A DNA stretch of 64,000 nt, from assembly GCA_934717855.1 (NCBI GenBank), contig CAKUZI010000006.1, forward strand, positions 104,421-168,420. Reading direction: 5' to 3'. Below the pieces are notes generated by a model. That model was not told where the DNA came from. It made no database searches and saw only the letters and a list, made by a program, of their open reading frames with translations. Within the stretch, counting starts at the first letter, position 1, and each line of letters opens with the position of its first letter. This stretch comes from an uncultured Candidatus Melainabacteria bacterium. Lineage in GTDB: Bacteria > Cyanobacteriota > Vampirovibrionia > Gastranaerophilales > Gastranaerophilaceae. Of this stretch, positions 61,205 to 64,000 are shown piece after piece. Both the position numbers and the translations under genes were made by a program.

Positions 61205-62062
61205 ATGTTAATTCATACAATAACTGAAGTTAGAGAAAAAGTGAAAGAATGGAAAAAGCAAGGTTTGACAGTTGGGCTAGTACCTACAATGGGAGCTTTG
61301 CATAACGGACATTTAAGTTTAATAAAAAAAAGTGTTGAAAAATGTGATAAGACAGTTGTTTCTGTCTTTGTTAATCCGATTCAGTTTTGTCCTGGTGAAG
61401 ATTTAGATAAATACCCGAGAACTCTTGAAGCAGATAAAGAACTGTGTGAAAAAGCCGGTGTTGATATTGTTTTTGCACCATCTCCAAAAGAAATGTATGG
61501 TGAGGGGCATATTATGTCAAATGATTTTTTGACTTACGTTATTCCTCCGTTCTTTTATGTAAATAAATTGTGTGGTAAATCTCGTGTAGGACATTTTGAC
61601 GGTGTTTGTACTGTTGTAAACAAATTATTCAATATTGCTCAGCCTGATTTTGCATTTTTTGGAGAAAAGGATAGACAGCAATTAATTATTTTGAAAAAAA
61701 TGGTTAAAGATTTGAATATTCCGGTTCAAATTGTTCCTTGTCCTATTGTCAGAGAGGAAAGCGGTTTGGCGTTGTCTTCAAGGAACAAATATTTGTCAGA
61801 AGAAGACAAGGTTAATGCATTGGCGTTGAGTAAAATTCTATTCAATATAAAAGCTTGTTATAATAAAGGGATTTCTGATGTAAAAGCATTGACGGAAACA
61901 GCGTATTCTTATTTGAATGAAAGTCATTCTCTTGAATATTTAGAATTTAGAGATGGAAATGATTTGGAAGAAAAACAAATCGCAGATGAAAATACGATTG
62001 TATTCATCGCTTTGAAAATTGGAAATGTAAGACTAATAGATAATATAGCGTTAGGGAATTAA
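61205..62062 (+). CDS. panC: Pantothenate synthetase
   Basis: Joins pantoate and beta-alanine; 285 residues. LVPTMGALHNGHLSLIKKSV carries the HxGH motif, with VSVFVNPIQFCPGEDLDKYP and ALSSRNKYLSEEDKV (KMSKS-like). A GAGAGAGA purine run precedes the ATG at 61205. The stop overlaps the next gene by one base (TAATG). Confidence 0.96.
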   Translation: MLIHTITEVREKVKEWKKQGLTVGLVPTMGALHNGHLSLIKKSVEKCDKTVVSVFVNPIQFCPGEDLDKYPRTLEADKELCEKAGVDIVFAPSPKEMYGEGHIMSNDFLTYVIPPFFYVNKLCGKSRVGHFDGVCTVVNKLFNIAQPDFAFFGEKDRQQLIILKKMVKDLNIPVQIVPCPIVREESGLALSSRNKYLSEEDKVNALALSKILFNIKACYNKGISDVKALTETAYSYLNESHSLEYLEFRDGNDLEEKQIADENTIVFIALKIGNVRLIDNIALGN

Positions 62063-62985
62063 TGATTGGATTATATAAATTACTAATAAAAATAATAAAA
62101 GGAACAATCAATCTTTTGTATGTTTTGCAAATCGGATTGATGGTTTTGGTGTTTTTAACAGCTACATATTGGTTTTTTAGTTTGATAAATGTTACGGCTT
62201 TTGATTTTGCAAAACCTATTGCGGACCGTATTTCAAGTTTTATGTATTCTTTTTACAATCAGGACGTGGAACTTGGCGGTGTGTTTGTCGATGGCTCTTT
62301 ATTGCTGTTTGACCTACTTGCAATTGTGGTTGTTTTTGGAATTGCAAAATCGAAATATTATTTTCATCAGATGATAACTTCATTAAACCTTGCAATTAAT
62401 GAATGTCAGGAAAAAGAGCAAGACAAGTTTAACAAATCTTTGCAAAAAGAAGTTGAGAAAAATATAAGAAAATGTAATAATGTCGCGGTTTTGGTACAGT
62501 TTCAATTGAAAAATATGCTGGTTGATGCTTGTTGGGGCGGAGATGCAGAAGCAGGTGTTAAAGAAAAAGAGGATGAAGCTTTTAAGACATTTTACGCATC
62601 CATTAAAAATTTGACTGGTTGTAAATTTGCCAAAACTGGTGATAAAATGCTAATTCTACTTGAAGATTTTGATAAAGTTGATAATTTGTTGAATTTTATA
62701 GATTTGTCTGTGAATAGAATTAGAATAAATATGAAGAAAAAACGCTGGCTTTTGACAAGTTTTATTTCTGTAGATGTATATGATGATAAGACTAATTTTA
62801 AAGCAGATGTTTATCCATTATTGGAAAAACTTTTGACATTGCATATTCAAAATTCTGCAGTGTGCTTAGGAAATTTTTGCATGCGTTATGAATTAATGCA
62901 AGAACCAATGTTCAGCCCGTTTTTGAGAGGGTCATATGATATAAAAGATCAATGTGATGTTTGGGCGTTAGTTAAGAAAGTTTAA
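62062..62985 (+). CDS. Membrane protein with cytoplasmic domain, 307 aa
   Basis: Not recognised. Two N-terminal membrane spans (LLYVLQIGLMVLVFLTATYW; LLLFDLLAIVVVFGIAKSKY) and a cytoplasmic domain at about 105-307 with KNLTGCKFAKTGDKMLILLE (a pattern that recalls the GD loop of nucleotide-cyclase folds) and SFISVDVYDDKTNFKADVYP. The resemblance is weak. It is translationally coupled to panC, the last gene of yvcK-panB-panC, and is followed by the rplJ leader. Confidence 0.7.
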   Translation: MIGLYKLLIKIIKGTINLLYVLQIGLMVLVFLTATYWFFSLINVTAFDFAKPIADRISSFMYSFYNQDVELGGVFVDGSLLLFDLLAIVVVFGIAKSKYYFHQMITSLNLAINECQEKEQDKFNKSLQKEVEKNIRKCNNVAVLVQFQLKNMLVDACWGGDAEAGVKEKEDEAFKTFYASIKNLTGCKFAKTGDKMLILLEDFDKVDNLLNFIDLSVNRIRINMKKKRWLLTSFISVDVYDDKTNFKADVYPLLEKLLTLHIQNSAVCLGNFCMRYELMQEPMFSPFLRGSYDIKDQCDVWALVKKV

Positions 62986-63029
62986 CTACCTATTGATTTT
63001 TTATATTTTTTCTTATAGTATAAAGGTAT

Positions 63030-63175
63030 ACCGCAGACAGTTAGCGGAGACAGAGATAAAATCTCAAAGTTTCCTTAATAAACCAGCTAGCCGAGGTGAA
63101 CAGTCGAAATATAAAATAGATTTGTTAACCTGTGAGATTTTGCGGTCCAATATTGGAAAAGCAAAGTCTTTTTTA
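63030..63175 (+). ncRNA. Ribosomal protein L10 leader (rplJL attenuator)
   Basis: Hairpin CCGCAGACAGTTAGCGG (63031-63047) and GAGATAAAATCTC (63053-63065) are followed by the family-like AACCAGCTAGCCGAGGTGAA (63081-63100). Downstream GATTTTGC (63136-63143) pairs with GCAAAGTC (63161-63168) and T6 to form a terminator. Competing antiterminator: ACCGCA (63030-63035) with TGCGGT (63141-63146) and AAAATCTCA (63058-63066) with TGAGATTTT (63133-63141). L10 or L10-L12 binding would favour the terminator and so limit rplJL expression. Confidence 0.85.
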
Positions 63176-63245
63176 ATATTTGGGTAAATTCGGTCGATAA
63201 TAGATTGTTAAATCAATCAAGTAATACAAACAAAAGGAGCTAATC

Positions 63246-63767
63246 ATGGCAACAAAAGCTTTTAAATCTGAAAAAATAGATGCTATAAAAGCAAAAGCAG
63301 AAAAAGCCCAAGTAGCTATTTTAACTGAGTATAAAGGTTACACAGTAGAAGAAATCACATCTTTGAGAAGAAGTATTCAAAAAGATGGTGGTGATTACAT
63401 GGTAACTAAAAATACTTTGGCAAAAATCGCTTTGAAGGGTACTGACTTTGAAGTTCTTGCTGATTCTTTAACAGGCCCTGTAGCAATCGCTTTCGGTTTT
63501 GAAGATCAAGTAAGTCCTGCAAAAGCAGTTGCAAAATTTATTAAAGATACCAAAAAAGGTGCAATCCTTGGTGGTGCTTTGGATGGAAACCTATTATCAG
63601 CTAAAGAAGCTGAAGCATTGGCAAAAATGCCTTCAAAAGAAGAACTTATTGCAAAAATCCTTGGTTCTATCAATTCACCTGCTTCAGGTATCGTTGGATC
63701 TATCAACGCAGTTATGGCTCAACTTACAAGAGCTATGGCAGCAGTCAGAGATCAAAAATCTGCTTAA
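63246..63767 (+). CDS. rplJ: 50S ribosomal protein L10
   Basis: 173 residues, base of the L12 stalk. AILTEYKGYTVEEITSLRRS, YMVTKNTLAKIALKGTDFEV, GPVAIAFGFEDQVSPAKAVA and PSKEELIAKILGSINSPASG are typical. AAAGGAGC precedes the ATG. Controlled by the leader upstream. Confidence 0.97.
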   Translation: MATKAFKSEKIDAIKAKAEKAQVAILTEYKGYTVEEITSLRRSIQKDGGDYMVTKNTLAKIALKGTDFEVLADSLTGPVAIAFGFEDQVSPAKAVAKFIKDTKKGAILGGALDGNLLSAKEAEALAKMPSKEELIAKILGSINSPASGIVGSINAVMAQLTRAMAAVRDQKSA

Positions 63768-63923
63768 ATTTTGCGTAGAGTGAAGTGAGACTTTAGCACA
63801 CGAACTCGAAGTAGCACGGAGCAAATGAGCGAATATTTTATGGAATAAAATGGAGCGAATACTGCGGAGTGCGAAGCAATAATTTAATACAACAGTAAAA
63901 ACAACAAGTACAAAAAACAACTT
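63768..63923 (+). repeat. GC-rich inserted spacer between rplJ and rplL
   Basis: About 155 bases with GAGTGAAGTGAGAC, CGAAGTAGCACGGAGCAAAT, and an inverted GAGCGAATATTTTATGG / AAAATGGAGCGAATAC pair. No gene is seen. The composition and GAGCGAA words recall the dispersed repeats elsewhere in the window, but full alignment is not evident. Confidence 0.5.
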
Positions 63924-63938
63924 AAAAGGAGAAAAATA

Positions 63939-64000
63939 ATGAGTAACGTAGAAACAATTTTAGAATCAATTGAAAAATTAACTTTGTTAGAAGCAGCTGA
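63939..64000 (+). CDS. rplL: 50S ribosomal protein L7/L12, cut by window edge
   Basis: The first 20 codons (MSNVETILESIEKLTLLEAA) match the N-terminal dimerisation region of L7/L12. AAAAGGAG precedes the ATG. The rest lies beyond the window. The rplJ-rplL order is universal. Confidence 0.93.
   Translation, partial: MSNVETILESIEKLTLLEAA

Noticed and set aside
62993..63187. Short ORF before rplJ
   Set aside because: It overlaps the L10 leader structures, which explain the sequence better, and it has no ribosome-binding site.

Overview
The window is an AT-rich bacterial chromosome segment of about 64 kb. It probably comes from a gut-type relative of the non-photosynthetic Cyanobacteria sister lineage (Vampirovibrionia/Melainabacteria, order Gastranaerophilales). 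That placement is inference, based on base composition, a pared-down and divergent flagellar gene set, a rubrerythrin typical of anaerobes, and a family of uncharacterised proteins beginning MG[ML]xxSQxR. No 16S gene is present to prove it. Both ends cut genes: valS at the left and rplL at the right.

Layout. 1-3.6 kb: valS (3' part), a 35-residue ORF and rpsA. 3.8-7.8 kb: five uncharacterised genes, two of them paralogues with matching N- and C-terminal helices. 7.8-9.8 kb (minus): a dCMP deaminase-like gene and purH. 10-17 kb: an uncharacterised coiled-coil gene, then fliE, fliF, a fliG-position gene, fliH and flhA, with a 240-bp inverted-repeat element inserted after fliF. 17-25 kb: yidD, a 1485-residue AsmA-like protein, rubrerythrin, an ABC ATPase and a histidine-kinase-like protein that lacks its phospho-acceptor histidine. 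25-33 kb: a third member of the MG..SQxR family, a CorC/HlyC protein, a phosphoesterase, an S4 protein and the rod genes (two flgF/flgG-like, flgB, flgC). 33-35 kb: an accessory locus with a possible HopA1-like effector gene, tRNA-Leu(GAG), duplicated tRNA-flanking DNA and a dispersed 113-bp repeat. 35-45 kb: housekeeping genes (uvrA, queF, yraN, recF, pilT, lysS) and two secreted paralogues. 45-54 kb: an accessory region with an exported deaminase fusion, a redox-type C_GCAxxG_C_C protein, a Rossmann/SLOG-like protein, a nucleotidyltransferase, an HxlR regulator divergent from an NAD(P)-binding protein, Mu-like transposon remnants, and a secreted repeat-protein/FGE-like pair. 54-64 kb: tRNA-Asp, a predicted C-H-D cysteine-protease effector candidate, a GH57 branching enzyme, rpsT, a membrane protein with an HsdR_N-like stretch, pxpA, yvcK-panB-panC plus a membrane protein, and the L10 leader with rplJ and rplL.

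How it fits together. The flagellar genes encode the MS ring (FliF), rod (FliE, FlgB, FlgC, FlgF/G), export gate (FlhA) and export regulator (FliH). No hook, filament, FliI or recognisable motor gene is seen here. The MG..SQxR proteins have conserved terminal helices around a variable middle, which is the general architecture of exported axial proteins, and they sit next to these genes. The most interesting hypothesis for the window is a flagellum-derived export machine with its own uncharacterised substrates. It is not proven by the sequence. The best-supported regulatory structure is the rplJ leader, where mutually exclusive antiterminator and terminator pairings can be read base by base.
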